Positions 33,661 to 45,430 of a stretch of 64,000 nt of DNA are shown piece by piece. Position 1 is the stretch's first letter. Every line of letters begins with the position of its first letter. Below the pieces are notes generated by a model. The model was given only the letters and a program-made list of their open reading frames with translations. It did no database searches and was not told where the DNA came from. This DNA is from Luidia sarsii (lineage: Eukaryota > Echinodermata > Asteroidea > Paxillosida > Luidiidae), in contig OX465103.1 of assembly GCA_949987565.1 (NCBI GenBank), positions 25,189,963 through 25,253,962 on the forward strand, written 5' to 3'. The position numbers were made by a program, and so were the translations under genes.

Positions 33661-36069
33661 AGCGCTTTATTTTCAAAAATGCTTCTTTTCATCTGTGCAG
33701 ATGGATGGGCCAGTTTGTGAAAATGCGGACGATGTGATCTGACTGGGACGTGACAATATCCAGATTGACTTCCTTTGCAAAGACTTAAACAGCTTCATGT
33801 TGGTTCTAGAAACAAAACTAGTCAGTCTGTGACGTGTGCAATGGGCTTCATTTCCAATATTATTTTTTTCTACCATATACACGTATCAGGTTTTTTTCTA
33901 AATGAAGAGTGCAGTAATGTTACGAGTCTCATGCCTCGGACTCATTTTTACTTCCAGTATTGGGCCCTTTTACAAAAACCTGGCTCTGGCTTTGGATCCG
34001 GCTTCGTCTCTATTACCCATAAGCTGAAAACACAGGTTGGAGACCTTTGTTGAAGTTGAAGCTGTGGATTAGTTTTTCAAAATGCAGTGTAACATTCAAA
34101 AATTTAGCCAAAGGCCTCCCACTTTCATGCCATATACTTTAAAATCGACAAAAGAAATAAAGACAAAGCCAAAGCCTGAGCCTAAGTTGGGTTTTGGAAA
34201 AGGGCCTGATTCCAGTATATCAAGATTTTGTTTTTTACTTCAATCACTTTTCACAGCAGTGCCTTGTGTGCATGTGTGTTAAACTCTGTATAAATTATGC
34301 ATGGATGTATAAAGATGAAGAAACCTGTATTACATTAATCATCCCAAAACATACCAAAGTCAAGAACTATTTTGATACTCGAGCTTGATAAAAATAATAA
34401 TAATAACAGGTGTGGTACAGTATAACGTTTACAAATCTAAAGAATAGAAAAGATCTCACTCAATAACTTGCATATAGCATGGTGTATTGCATCAATAGTT
34501 TTGTCTCAGTTAAAACTGACTAACTCAAAAATGAACAGTATGAACATACCTGTATAGTGTACATATTTATATTTTGTGTGAAGTTTCAAGAATACATAAA
34601 TTACTTTTACATACAGGTCTTATTCTGATATCAACATCCCAACAAAATTGTGAACTTGTTAGCCTGAATGCTCTTGACTTTTTCCCATGTGCCCAAGATT
34701 GACAATGGGCATTGGCATGAAGTAATATTTTGTTTGCATTATTTAATAACTCTGTAATGTAAAATATTTCCCAGGCCCAACGATTCGGAGGTGGAATAAA
34801 TGTGTGATACAGAATTGGTATATCATTATTGTATGTACCAGTAATATTCCGTTAGTCATGATCAACAGTATCTGAATTTTGGGTGAAAATGAGTTTCTAG
34901 CTGATTTCTGTTACCAATATAAAACAAACTTTCATTTAGGGTCTTGTTTCTCAAAAGTTAATGGCATGAAAACTGAACATCAGAGGTACTGAAATGCGTC
35001 GTCAAAGACAGGGAATTTTGAACGCAGTTATCTAAAAAATATCAATAACTGAGAGATATGTCACTACATTGGACCACCAATGATATGTGCATAATATTAT
35101 TTTGTACTGAGTCAATTATTTAGTGATAGTCAATGAGAAGGAGTGCATTCAGCCAGTGTTTTAAATTCGCTAATTGCCTGGTTGCTTATCTCTCCCTGGA
35201 TTTTTATTCTTCCTTTATGAATAAGACATAGCTAATTGGTTCAGGGAGGTCCGAGCTGTTTTTCGCTCAATTAATCAAATACCACCCTCTATTGGTCACT
35301 GCAATCCATTCACAAGTGGGTGAAATGGGGTTATAAAAAACAAGCTCAGGCTTTGTCATCCTCACCTAACGGCTGAAGACACAGCTTGGGGCTTCTGTTT
35401 CTTTGATGTTGAAGCTACATGTATGTTCTCGTATGCAGGGCAGACCATTTGTTTGCAAGTGGTAGGCCCAATTTATCCAGCAATCGATGTTAGTAAGAAC
35501 CCAGTGCTTCAGCCAGACCTCGAGCAGCAGTTTCGAAAAGGCCCCCAGTTTTCCTGTTCCATCTGCTTGCTCTGTCATCTCCAGCTACAAAATGGATTGC
35601 TTCAAACCCCCCAAAACTTGTGTGCACAGCAGGTCTTGACTTTTTACATTTTGTGTGGCTGCGGCAATGGCTCTGATCCCAAACAAGATCACCACACATG
35701 AGTATACATGTACTTAAGGACACTTGAAACTGGTTTCCAGCCCTTTGTCCCCCTCTCTGGCAGGTTTAGTATGGTCTTGGTGTCTTGCTAATCACCAGCA
35801 GCTGATTTCACGAAACATCAAATGTTGCATACACAACATTTTGTTGCGTAACTTACGCAACATTTTGCTGTCTTTACTAAATATTGCTGAAAAGAGTCAT
35901 AGAGGTGCAAGACTTACATTTGTACATTGCGTAATTTAAGCAACTTTTCTTAAAATCTGCTGCAGGCCTCAGTCAGGGCCCCCCAAAAATTCCCTAAACA
36001 TTGAAAGAAATTCAAAGCCTGTGATAGATAGCACAGCATAAACCTTCTTAATTTCTACCAATACTGAGA

Positions 36070-36230
36070 AAACTTTGACTGGACCAGGATTTGAACCTGA
36101 TACCAGCATTCTAGAGAGAGGTACAGCACTGGTACGCAAAACCTGAGGTCAGGGGTTCAAATTCTGGTCCACTCAAAGTTTTCTTTGTCAATTTTTCAAT
36201 TTGTTCAAAAGATCCCAGTCAGTTTGTTTG
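36070..36230. repeat. head-to-head SINE family S1 halves
   Basis: An inverse half (CTTTGACTGGACCAGGATTT, GAACC) is followed by a forward half (GGTACGCAAAACCTGAGGTC, GGTTCAAATTCTGGTCC, AAGTTTTCTTTGTC). Confidence 0.65.
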
Positions 36231-36659
36231 ACTTAAACAGTGTTTTATTTACTGATGAAGAAAATAAAACAATATTGCAACAATGATTCCTTAGTTCGGT
36301 ACCGTGATGCCAGAAACTGGAAACTCATCTGACAACAACAAGTATGATATTAGGAACTTGTTAAAAACTTGCCCTGTTATCACAGCATACCCTGATCAGT
36401 GTAATTCAGCTGTCACACCCCTTATTCACAAACCTTTTCAATGCAGGCTCCGGCAACAAGTCTTAAAGAAGCACAGCAGACAAAGAAAATAATCTAGCCC
36501 CAGTCTGAATAATAACAACTGAAGTCTTTGCATGGTAGTGGTACTAATAAAAAGTAGGTTTGCGGTGAGATAGTGACACCATCTACGAGAATCTCTTTAG
36601 TGAGTGAGTGTGCTTTTGAAAAGAACCGAAGGCTTTCGTTCTGCCGGTCTTCAGGAGGA

Positions 36660-37120
36660 AGAATGCTGGTGTGGTGTCGGGGTTGGATTTAAGTAACAGC
36701 AGGCAGGATTGTGGAAGTCTATATGCTCATTGATGCGTAACCTCTTGGCAAAAGTTCTAGGTGGGAAGATCTTGGTAGGAGGATCATCTAGGATCCTAAT
36801 CCTGTGGGTGGTTGGTGGCGGAGTTAGTGAAAGAACTCCAACCTCTGTTTCCAGCTTTGGGATAACAGAGATGAAGCCGGTGCCGTAGCACTATGTCAGG
36901 CTTTGCAACAAGGGCCATATTAAGTTGTCCCCTGTCCATTGGTTAGATTATATCAGCTGTCTTGACACTGCTTCAGACTATTATCCCCAACCTCAGCACA
37001 GATGGCTGTCTATGTCAGAGGCCCCCGCTTCAACATGTTCAAGGGCTGAGAGGAGTCTGTTGCATTCACCAAGATGGCTGGTGAGTGGTTCAAGTCCACC
37101 CATGTTCTCTTTGCTTCGAT
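36660..37120 (-). other. open but unrecognised minus-strand reading frames, probably repeat-derived
   Basis: A minus frame at about 36880-36660 is open for over 75 codons (TPPPTTHRIRILDDPPTKIF, PPRTFAKRLRINEHIDFHNP). A second (37120-37010) contains LEEIEAKRTWVDLNHSPAIL. Part of the second recurs on plus at 27960-28065. They lie just 3' of NDUFAF3 and match no family I know. Confidence 0.35.
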
Positions 37121-37286
37121 TTCTTCCAAACATCTGGCACAGGGAGTTTCGAGTTCAGTTTCTGAGGCTACGACTCTCGGAGTAACTTCCGTGACAGACA
37201 GAGGGCGCCATTCCCCCATCCTTTGACAAACGATGCACAGTGGCATCGATATGATTCCACCGCTGATATTCGTCTTACCCATCTCA

Positions 37287-40200
37287 TCAGCTCGTCTTCT
37301 CCGGTGGGATAAGACCAGCTGCCACGATACGTTTCTCACTCACCAGATAGTTGAAAGTTGAACAGGCATGGGGCTGCAGGATACAAGACGAGGGAAATAT
37401 TTTCCTTATACTAATAATAAAAAAAATAAAATGTGATTGGATGCTCTTACCATCTGAGCAGCTATGCAGGCCTTGGATGGTGGCCCTAATTCCAAATAGT
37501 CAACTAATTACTAATCTCTGTTGGTTTGGGGGCGCCAGTCAGAAGAAATTAACCATTAACTGCCGTATATCTTAAGGGATCAAGCACCCACTTTAATCCA
37601 GATGTAAACAACCAATTGCTGAAAACCTGGCCCTAGAAAATTTAGAGTACGGTAGTTAGACAGTTTAGAAAATTTAGCAAATTTAGAAAATAAAAAAAAA
37701 CCAGAAAATGTAGAAAATTCAGAAAATTTGGAAAATCTAGAAAATCTAGACAAATTAGAAAATACAAACAAAATCGAAAATTTCGAAAATTTAGGAAATC
37801 TAGGAAATAAACTTAATTCAGAGCAATTACAAAATTATTAAGAACATTTTCAAAAAGCAGAAGAGAGGCTGAAGATAGATCATACTGGATAAGTTTTGGA
37901 GATTAGCAGTTTGCAATCACTTACTGTGTCCTGTACTTCTAGTGCTATGCCTTTATGTCTCATGAACTTGTGCAGTTCGGGGTCCAGCTTATGGTTGTGA
38001 GCACCGACACCAAGGACAAGAATTTCTGGATACAAGGGAGTCAAGATATCTCTGATTGAATGAGCCAGCACTGGAATAAAAAAATTGTGATTGTACACCG
38101 ACCTCTGTCAACTAATTGCAACGAAGCCAGCTGATGTTGGCAGATAAAGGGGGCTGTGCGATGGCACTGTCTACCAATTGGATTCAAGCCACTGATAAAG
38201 ATAGACAACATTTTGAAGCACAGCTGTGTTTTTGTTACCTCAACAAACTGAGATCAAATGTTTTCACTGGGCTGCGTTTTGGTGGTCACAAGAAAATCTG
38301 GTTCTGCTGCTTTTCCACTTTGATTTTCTGTGGCAATTTCAGTGAGGTTAGAATGCACTGAGTGAATTCCATATAAAAATTATGAAGATAGACACCATTT
38401 CAAGGTACAGCTGTATATTTCTTACTGCCACACACTGATACCCCCCCAAAAATGGTTTTCACTGGGCTACGTTTTGGGGGTCATAACAAGTACTGGTTCT
38501 GCTGCTATTCCACTGCAATTTTCCCTGGCAATTTCAGTGAGGTTAGAATCCACTGGGTGATGTACGTACATGTAGTTCACAAAATGTTCGCAGCACCAAG
38601 CCAAATCTTGCAGTTGGGGCCATGATAGACTTTTACAGACAATTTGGAGGCAGGCAGGCAGTCAACTGCAAATATCCTCCACCACTTAAGTATGTTTCCA
38701 GATGGCAAACAATGGGCAGTTGCGTGCATAGTAGTTGCGTGCATGGCATGGTGTTACAAGGCATGGCCTTTGAATTCTGGGAATAGATGGAAGATGTGTG
38801 TAACAGCATGGAGGTGTCAGATCATGCACAGGCTTGGGGTGCGGGGAAAAACCGGCGGGAAATTTGGCTTTGGGTATAGGAGACCCTAAGTCACTGAGGG
38901 TGGATGGGGCAGGGGTGAGTTCCGGCACAGGGGACCACACCGTTTCATGGGGTTGGGCATCACTCACCTATCTTTGGCTCTAGCAAGTGAAACAGAGACA
39001 GGCTCTCCTCATTGATATCAGCTGCACTCCCAACCTGCCAAACAACACCAATCCCATGAATACCGTCAACACTGGCACCCTAACCACTTTTCAGTGCCTA
39101 AAACCGCCACATTTAAAAACAAAACCAATGTGCCATTTTAAATGAGCCACATACAGCAGCTACTGGTCAACAGGTAAAATGATTGGCACCACAACTTCTG
39201 CAAATTTAGATGGGGACATGGGGTTTTAAATGTTTATTCAATGTGTGGGTGTTCATTCTTTATGGCACGATTTTCAACCACTGAGGTGGCAGTTTTGAAG
39301 ACAATTACCTGAGGTGGCCCACGAAGGTTACTGGTATGTGGGGGTGACCCTCACGAGGATTAGGGTTACAGTTACCGCAACTAGAATTTTGAGGGGATGC
39401 CTCACATTCCACTAAGTTGGGGTAAACCCTCCCATGACTTACATTCCAATGGACAAGAGTTCTGGGTAGGACAGCCATCGGCCCATACACCTTGTCCCCG
39501 CTGATGGTGAAGCCATACTGACTGTAGTTGGAGATGAATGGGAGGCCTTCAGACTCCTTGGAGAGCAAAGAGATCGTAGTCCGTACATACAGCTCATCGT
39601 CAGTAGGGTGTAGCTTGCCCATGTACCTACAAGCTTGCCTGGAGGGAAGAATGTGCAAGCAAAGAGAAGACTTGTTGTATTCATGAGTCGGAGTCACATC
39701 TCTCACTCTCAGTCTCAAGACAGAGTCCCGATATTTAGGAATAGCAAGCAAGATGTCAGTAAAACGTCAATAAAAGTTAAAGTTACTCGACTGAGCAAAA
39801 TGATGCATGGAACACATTCGTACTCGTCGTAGTCGTAGTCCGAGTGACAGTCACCGAATCTCAACATTTCAAAATTCGATAAAAAAGGGTGACTTGCCGG
39901 GTCCAAGTTACTCCGACTATCGTAGTCGTACCGTACGGCCAGTACCCCCAGAACTGTGGGGTTCTAGTTCTACGTCGTCAGCTGCTCTCCCGACCGGAAC
40001 CCCACAGATAACTAGGCTTTTTTCCCATAGGCTTCTGTGTAACGTTCACAAGTGATGGACAGTTGCACACAGGTGCGTGGTATGTAAACCACATTTGCTA
40101 GAAATCTTGGGCCAAATGAAGCAGTTTTTTATGATTTATGCTGAACCTGCTGATCCCTATGCCACAGCACTTGTGAACGTTACACAGAAGCCTATGGGAA

Positions 40201-40541
40201 AAAGGCCTAGTTATCTGTGGGGTTCCGGTCGGGAGAGCAGCGGACGAAGTAGAACCCCACAGTTCTGGGGGTAGTAGAACCCCACAGTTCTGGTGGTAAC
40301 GGCCAGGTGGCAACGAAGTGGCCTAAATTAGTAAATAGTAAATTAAGCCTGTAAATGTAAGTGTAAAGGCTAAACTGATTAAGACAATTTCCGGAACGAA
40401 TATGAACGAATACTCATGTACTTCTACATGAAAAACCGCATAATCGTTGAATTAAAGATAGGTCTTATCATTTCAAACTAACCTTAGAAACGTCGGCGTT
40501 CGGCACAACGCCAAGGAGTTACGTATCATGGAGGCCGCCAT
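37287..40541 (-). CDS. NDUFAF3: NDUFAF3, mitochondrial complex I assembly factor 3
   Basis: Assembly factor for the Q-module/early intermediate of NADH:ubiquinone oxidoreductase, acting in mitochondria with NDUFAF4 (family knowledge). Exons 5' to 3' on minus: 40541-40483, 39638-39443, 39034-38968, 38070-37925, 37373-37287; all GT-AG, phases 2,0,1,0, total 555 nt, 184 aa, the length of the human protein. Exon 1 encodes an arginine-containing, acid-free presequence (MAASMIRNSLALCRTPTFLR) fitting a mitochondrial targeting signal. Family motifs in order: PTDDELYVRTTISLL, YGFTISGDKVYGPMAVLP and VHWNV (exon 2); ESLSLFHLLEPKI (exon 3); VLGVGAHNHKLDPEL and GIALEVQDT (exon 4); HACSTFNYLVSEKR and AAGLIPPEKTS-stop (exon 5). 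The last exon is too short to stand out alone but matches the family C-terminus and phase. Confidence 0.95.
37435..37645 (-). repeat. SINE family S1 copy between NDUFAF3 exons 4 and 5
   Basis: TGCTCTTACCATCTGAGCAG (inverse A box), GGATGGTGGCCCTAATTCC, GGCGCCAGTCAGAAG and the accattaactgccgtatatc flank are all present. Confidence 0.75.
37640..37810. repeat. GAAAATTTA-type low-complexity tract between NDUFAF3 exons 4 and 5
   Basis: Degenerate tandem AGAAAATTTAGAAAATC units. The Phe/Ser-rich minus frame is a by-product. Confidence 0.85.
39944..40272. repeat. large inverted repeat in NDUFAF3 intron 1
   Basis: Arms 39944-40054 and 40168-40272 are about 105-110 nt each with few mismatches (AACCCCACAGATAACTAGGC against GCCTAGTTATCTGTGGGGTT), separated by 113 bp. 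A further direct repeat of AGTAGAACCCCACAGTTCTG follows at 40273-40292. It starts about 210 bp from NDUFAF3 exon 1. Confidence 0.88.
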
Positions 40542-40927
40542 CTTATTTTCCCGCTGGTAATCGGCCGCACGTGAATTGTCCTCTGACATGGAGACACGGC
40601 CCACCAGCGAACTGCGGTATTGCATAACAACTGTACACACAAACAAACGTTGATCGTTGTGCATGTGCCCTGCCAGTGCCAGGCGGGCCGTACGTGTCAT
40701 CTATCTCGGCCAGACCAATAAGTAGTAGTATTAAAAAGATGAATTCTTGTCTTGATCTTGAGGTACTTCAATTGCAACAGAGTGGCAAGTGTTCATGCCT
40801 AGTTTAGTCCTGTGTGCATCGACTATCGAGTAAATATTTGTGTTTTTGTTCCTGTGTATGTGTGTCAATACTGGTTACACACAGTCACACAGTGAATTGA
40901 CTGTTTCATCAGTTCGACCTCCATGGT
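40542..40927. promoter_or_regulatory. divergent promoter region between NDUFAF3 and MBD4
   Basis: Only 386 bp separate the two start codons, which point away from each other. The interval holds no repeat that I recognise, and I see no TATA box near either ATG. A shared bidirectional promoter is the simplest reading. In human each of the two genes has a different partner. Confidence 0.6.
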
Positions 40928-43676
40928 ATGGTTCGAACTCGGCCAAATTTGCCGGCCACCATGAAACGCAAGACAAACAAGCGAAAGATCAGCCAATTAA
41001 GTGGGAGTTGCAGCAGCGACCCCGGCGATTTGGGAGAATCTAGTACTACCAGTACCAGTGTGAGTGGCTTCAAAGGAAACCTCTTAAAACAAGGTGCGAA
41101 TGGTAATTGGTAATTTGGTATGATCATGGAGGTACCTCCATGGTATGATCATGATCATTTACAATTGCTAGTACTAGTACTACTGTACCACACAGCACTG
41201 TATGTAATGTAGCCATTTTAAGTTTTAGTTTTTCTCCTAAATTGTAACATTTGTTTTTCTCTAAGTTATGTGGGTGTGAGTACTGTGACGTTTCGATCAA
41301 GTAGCTAGAAGTACAAGGACCTTTCTTAAAGGCAGAAGGTCCTGCTACTAACTTAGTGCTAGAGCTTAGATCAAAATGTCGGCTCACTAAATTTTGAGAA
41401 TTGCATTTTACCTTTTGGTCATTGAGTCAGTAAGCAATTTTAAACAGTTGTGTAATAATAGTTAATACACAACGTTACTGTCTCCCTCATCTGGTGTTTT
41501 TTTTAATCTCTTTATACTGTCATACGGATTGTACAAGGAAGTAAGGAACCTACAATTTTACATGGAAAGTTTGCGAAAGAGTATAGCTAAGTGGCTCTTA
41601 CTCTTAGAGTTAGAGGAGCCGATAATTGGGCTTTCTTTAATAACACTTTTTTTATCCTCTCAATCATCCCAGATCGTAAAAAGGTGAAGAAGCTAAGAAC
41701 TCGCAGGCCCTCCGACCCGCCCTTGAAGCGACCTTTGACCCGGCTGCGTCAAGGCCCCAAGAAGAGTCCATATTTCGGCAAGGGGGCCACCAGGGCTCCT
41801 CGACGGCCCCCGGCCGGCAAGTGGACCCCGCCCAAGTCCCCCTTTGGTCTGGTCCAGGAAAGCCTCTTCCATGACCCCTGGAAGCTGCTGGTCGCAACCA
41901 TGTTCCTCAACCGCACCACGGGTAAGACAGTGACAACCACGAGCGCAGAAAAATTATATTCATTAATTTCATTTACCCTCATTGACTGGATGATGATTTG
42001 TGAAGCGCTTTCGTTACCTTCCTCAATTCTGGAAAGAAAGTCGTGGGTAAAGGAAACCTCAAAACCTCAAAACCTAAAGTTGGTTTAAGATCATCACGCA
42101 GTGTGCCTGATTTAATCCAGCCCTCAGCAAGTTGGACGAGATTTGGTACACTAGTGAAGAGTAGACTGAAGACACACAATGGAGATTGCTGTACACTTTT
42201 ACTATGGCATGATCACAACTAAAACAGCTAACAGTGATATGTGTGTCAGTGTGTGTGTGTCCTCCAAAGAGAGACAGATGGTGAGAACCAACAAAGATGT
42301 AATACATGGGCTTGTTTTAAACCAGCGAAAAACTTGTGCCAAATTGCAAAGCAAATAATAATTCGAGACCCAGTGAAGAGAGGAATTGGCTCATGTGTTA
42401 TGTGTTAAATCATGGTCATTGGAGCTTGTAGAAACACGCTGACTGGAGTGGAGGAGTTGCTTTACAGGGAAACACTGAATGTTGATGGGATTTGCCACAG
42501 TATAAGTATGAGTGCAGAGTGCATGCCAACATTATTGTCACTTGTTTGTACAAGTGACGAGTCTGACTTGCGTGTGGTTGGTCCTTGTCTCAGGTGTCAA
42601 GGCCATTCCTGTCCTGTGGAAGTTCTTTGACTCGTGGCCTAACCCTGAGGTGACCCGCGGGGCCAACTGGGAGGATATGGTGGGGTTGCTCCAACCGCTG
42701 GGCTTGCACCGGAAAAGAGCCCAGATGATCGTACGGTTCTCGGGTACGACAAAGTGCCTTTCCCCCACCCCAGCCCCCCTACTTAAGTGTACCAATCATC
42801 ACTGGGACCTGGTGACTCTACCCCCAACTCACCCAGTGCAAGCCTCGCCTTTTGTACCAGGGTTTAATCCCTCTCACAGCTACCATATGCATTGTGCATT
42901 TACAATTTACATTACATTTGCATTTTACATTCATTTCAATGCTGTTATTCTATACAGTGTTACCTATACAGATTACAAGAATATATAATTAGCCATTAAG
43001 TAACATTCCATAAGATAGTATAACACATTTTGATAAATTAGTATTGTGCATTTTGTGATACATCCAAATTAAGTTCACTACAGCGTTGTATCTTACTCTT
43101 GTTTTTTTTTCCGTAGATGAATATCTAAGCAAGGACTGGACCTATCCGATTGAGCTTCACGGCATAGGAAAGTACGGCAATGACTCCTATCGAATATTTT
43201 GTGTCAGAGAATGGAAGCAGGTAAGGTATGGGGAGGGGGTTGATATGGAAATGCTGGCAGACTGGTGACCAGTCTATTGGCCATACCTAGGTCACACGCG
43301 TCTCCTTTTCACTGCTTCAGGCTATTTTCATAGTTCAGTCCAATTTTTCAAAGTTTGAGCGTAGTTCCTGTCAATCAATTTGTTTAATAAAGTTATCAAA
43401 ATATAATGAAAATGTTGCAATCTGCTCACAGACTTAAGTGACCCAAGTGCAAATATCACAAATTAGGAGTGCCTGATGTTTCTATCCTAGCAGAACCTTT
43501 CTCAAATACAGGACTTTTCTCAAAGGCATTCTGCCAATTTGTTGAGTCTGAAATCTTATTTGTCTAATTATTACTTTCAATGTGTGTTTGTTGTTGTTGT
43601 CAATCCCTTATAGGTAACGCCAACTGACCATATGCTGAACAAGTATCACAAATGGCTGTGGGAGAATCATGCATAG
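40928..43676 (+). CDS. MBD4: MBD4-type mismatch-specific DNA glycosylase lacking a visible MBD domain
   Basis: Removes thymine or uracil from T:G/U:G mismatches arising by deamination at CpG (family knowledge); nuclear. Exons: 40928-41093, 41673-41921, 42594-42743, 43117-43220, 43614-43676; all GT-AG, phases 1,1,1,0, total 732 nt, 243 aa. The glycosylase fold is complete: [75 protein letters not shown], then the helix-hairpin-helix/catalytic segment [20 protein letters not shown] with the catalytic Asp in GND, and [12 protein letters not shown] near the stop. The N-terminal 100 or so residues are K/R/S/P-rich with no MBD fold; human MBD4 has 580 aa. An in-frame TGA at 40898-40900 precedes the ATG, though an upstream coding exon spliced near 40912 cannot be fully excluded. 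Confidence 0.95.
41275..41460. repeat. foldback family F1 copy in MBD4 intron 1
   Basis: TGTGACGTTTCGATCAAGTA, then AAGGACCTTTCTTAAAGGCA, AAGGTCCTGC, ATCAAAATGTCGGCTCACTA, and the TTGGTCATTGAGTCAGTAAG tail: both arms are present, with the loop expanded by an insertion. Confidence 0.75.
43410..43545. repeat. foldback family F1 copy in MBD4 intron 4
   Basis: TGTTGCAATCTGCTCACAGA (inverse tail), GTGCCTGATGTTTCTATCCT, then AGCAGAACCTTTCTC: the left half of the repeat. Confidence 0.7.
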
Positions 43677-44744
43677 CGCTTCGTCAATGCTTGCCAGGGA
43701 AACAGCTGAACTGAAATAACATTTTACACATACCGGGTATGCATGTACATGGAGTTTTTAAGGTTTTAATGAAAATAATCATCGAGAGGAATATGCATGA
43801 AAGATTGTTATTCATGTTTACTTATACCAGTGTACAGAAGATGTTCAAGTAATATGTATTATATGAACCAGACCAATAGTGTTAAATACATGTATACATG
43901 CAGATGTGTGTCCAAATCATGTTACTGAACTGTGTCTTGCGAAAACTTTGAGCTGTGCATGATCTATAAGATTGAACAAAATCCCTTCTGCTAACTTTTA
44001 ACTTGGGGTTAAGGGCTATGGGTTGGGGCTGGGGTTAGCCTGGTCTATCCTAACCAAGGGGTTCCCCTGCATACTAATTATCAAGCTTTGAGGCAGCCCT
44101 CCTCACAATTTTTGAAGGACCACCTCAGGTGTGTTTCTCCATAAACCTGCCACCTTAGGGGTTGAAATCATTCTCAACGAAATAATTATACACAAAGAGC
44201 AATAGCACCTGATCATGTGCAAAGAGCTGTGTATGGTATATCTGATATTGTATTTTTTTTTACTGGATTATTGTATAACTAAACTGTTTGGGTAAAAAAA
44301 TAAACAAATGGGAATAAGTCAAAGGTGCAATATATCCCTGTAAATAAAAGCTAGCTATAGCGAGTTTTGTCAATGATGCATTGTTTACTGCAAAGTGTCA
44401 ATATTCCATCAGAGTGCATGAAGTGCAGTATCTTTGTTTCAAGGAGCAACTTGAATCAGGATGTTTACTTTTTTATAAGAGTAATTATTATGTAATAACG
44501 TAGCAATCACGCTGCCTTGACAAATGGAAGCTTGGTCGGCAAACTGATTTTCTTATGTGGGGATTTTGATAGTTAACCAACCATTGTTGAAATTACCCGT
44601 GGGAAAGAAAAAAAAGGCAGAATGGCCCGCGTAAATGGCGGCTAATTTGAGAACCGTCTCAGGAGACACGCGGTGCTCAAAGCTTTGATATCCCATCCAG
44701 TTGTCTGCGGGAACAGGTTGAGGCAAGGCCGGTTTAGCAGCAAG

Positions 44745-45430
44745 TTATGGATCTTGGGGCCGAGACGTCAGTGACTGGTCGATAATGGATTGAGAGTGCG
44801 TTCTCGAATATTTTGTAATAGCGCGCCCTCTTGCGACATACTTTGTTCAATTTTAGTTGGACAAAGCATGGACAAAATATGTCGCAAGATGGCGCGCTAT
44901 TACAAATTATGGTTGCATTGCAGAACACTAAATCGAGCTCCCATTGAACACTATACAAAAACGTCGAAACGTCAGGCCCACTAAATTTTTAGATTTGTAT
45001 TTTGGTAATTTTAGTCAGTATGCAGTTTGCAACATTTTTGTATATCACTGTACAAAAACACACACTTTGAAAGCCAATTATCCCACATCCAAAAGTCGGA
45101 ATATTATCTTTATCAGAGTTCGTCTTCGTGCAACCTCAAAATAGGCCCTTTATGTCCCAAGAAACGAAGTTGTCTAGGCCTGACAGGGTTGACAAGACGG
45201 TGTTACACCACGCGATACATACATGTAGTCTTGGGCCAAGACGTCAGCGTGGATTGAGAGTGCGTTCTCGAATAGTTTGTAATAGCGCGCCCTCTTGCGA
45301 AATGTTTTGTCCAACTTTAGTCAAACTTTAGTTTACAAATCATTGTTGCAGAACACTAAATCGAGCTCTCATTGAACACTACAAAAACACTCACTTTCAA
45401 AGCCAATTATCCTACACCCAAAAGTCCCTT
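44745..45430. repeat. tandem pair of a hairpin-containing repeat
   Basis: TTGAGAGTGCGTTCTCGAAT occurs at about 44789 and 45255, and GCAGAACACTAAATCGAGCT follows in both. In the first copy GTAATAGCGCGCCCTCTTGC pairs with GCAAGATGGCGCGCTATTAC as a hairpin; in the second the right arm is lost. A family F1 right half is inserted in the first copy, at 44965-45040. Confidence 0.78.

Larger units (their letters stand above)
31569..36069. other. gene-free stretch
   Basis: Apart from the TACATG tract, the 62-bp array and one F1 remnant, this is AT-rich sequence without a supportable coding exon on either strand. The short ORFs have no domain signature and no splice context. A small ACGTTGTATACAACGT palindrome lies near 33634-33650. 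Confidence 0.6.

Noticed and set aside
36420..36540. candidate last exon of NDUFAF3 reading LVAGACIEKVCE
   Set aside because: The 37373-37287 exon matches the family far better (HACSTFNYLVSEKR, AAGLIPPEKTS), has a proper acceptor, and gives exactly 184 aa.
37880..37924. read-through of NDUFAF3 exon 4 to a stop after SDCKLLISKTYPV
   Set aside because: A consensus donor GTAAGT follows EVQDT, and the downstream exon restores the conserved C-terminus.
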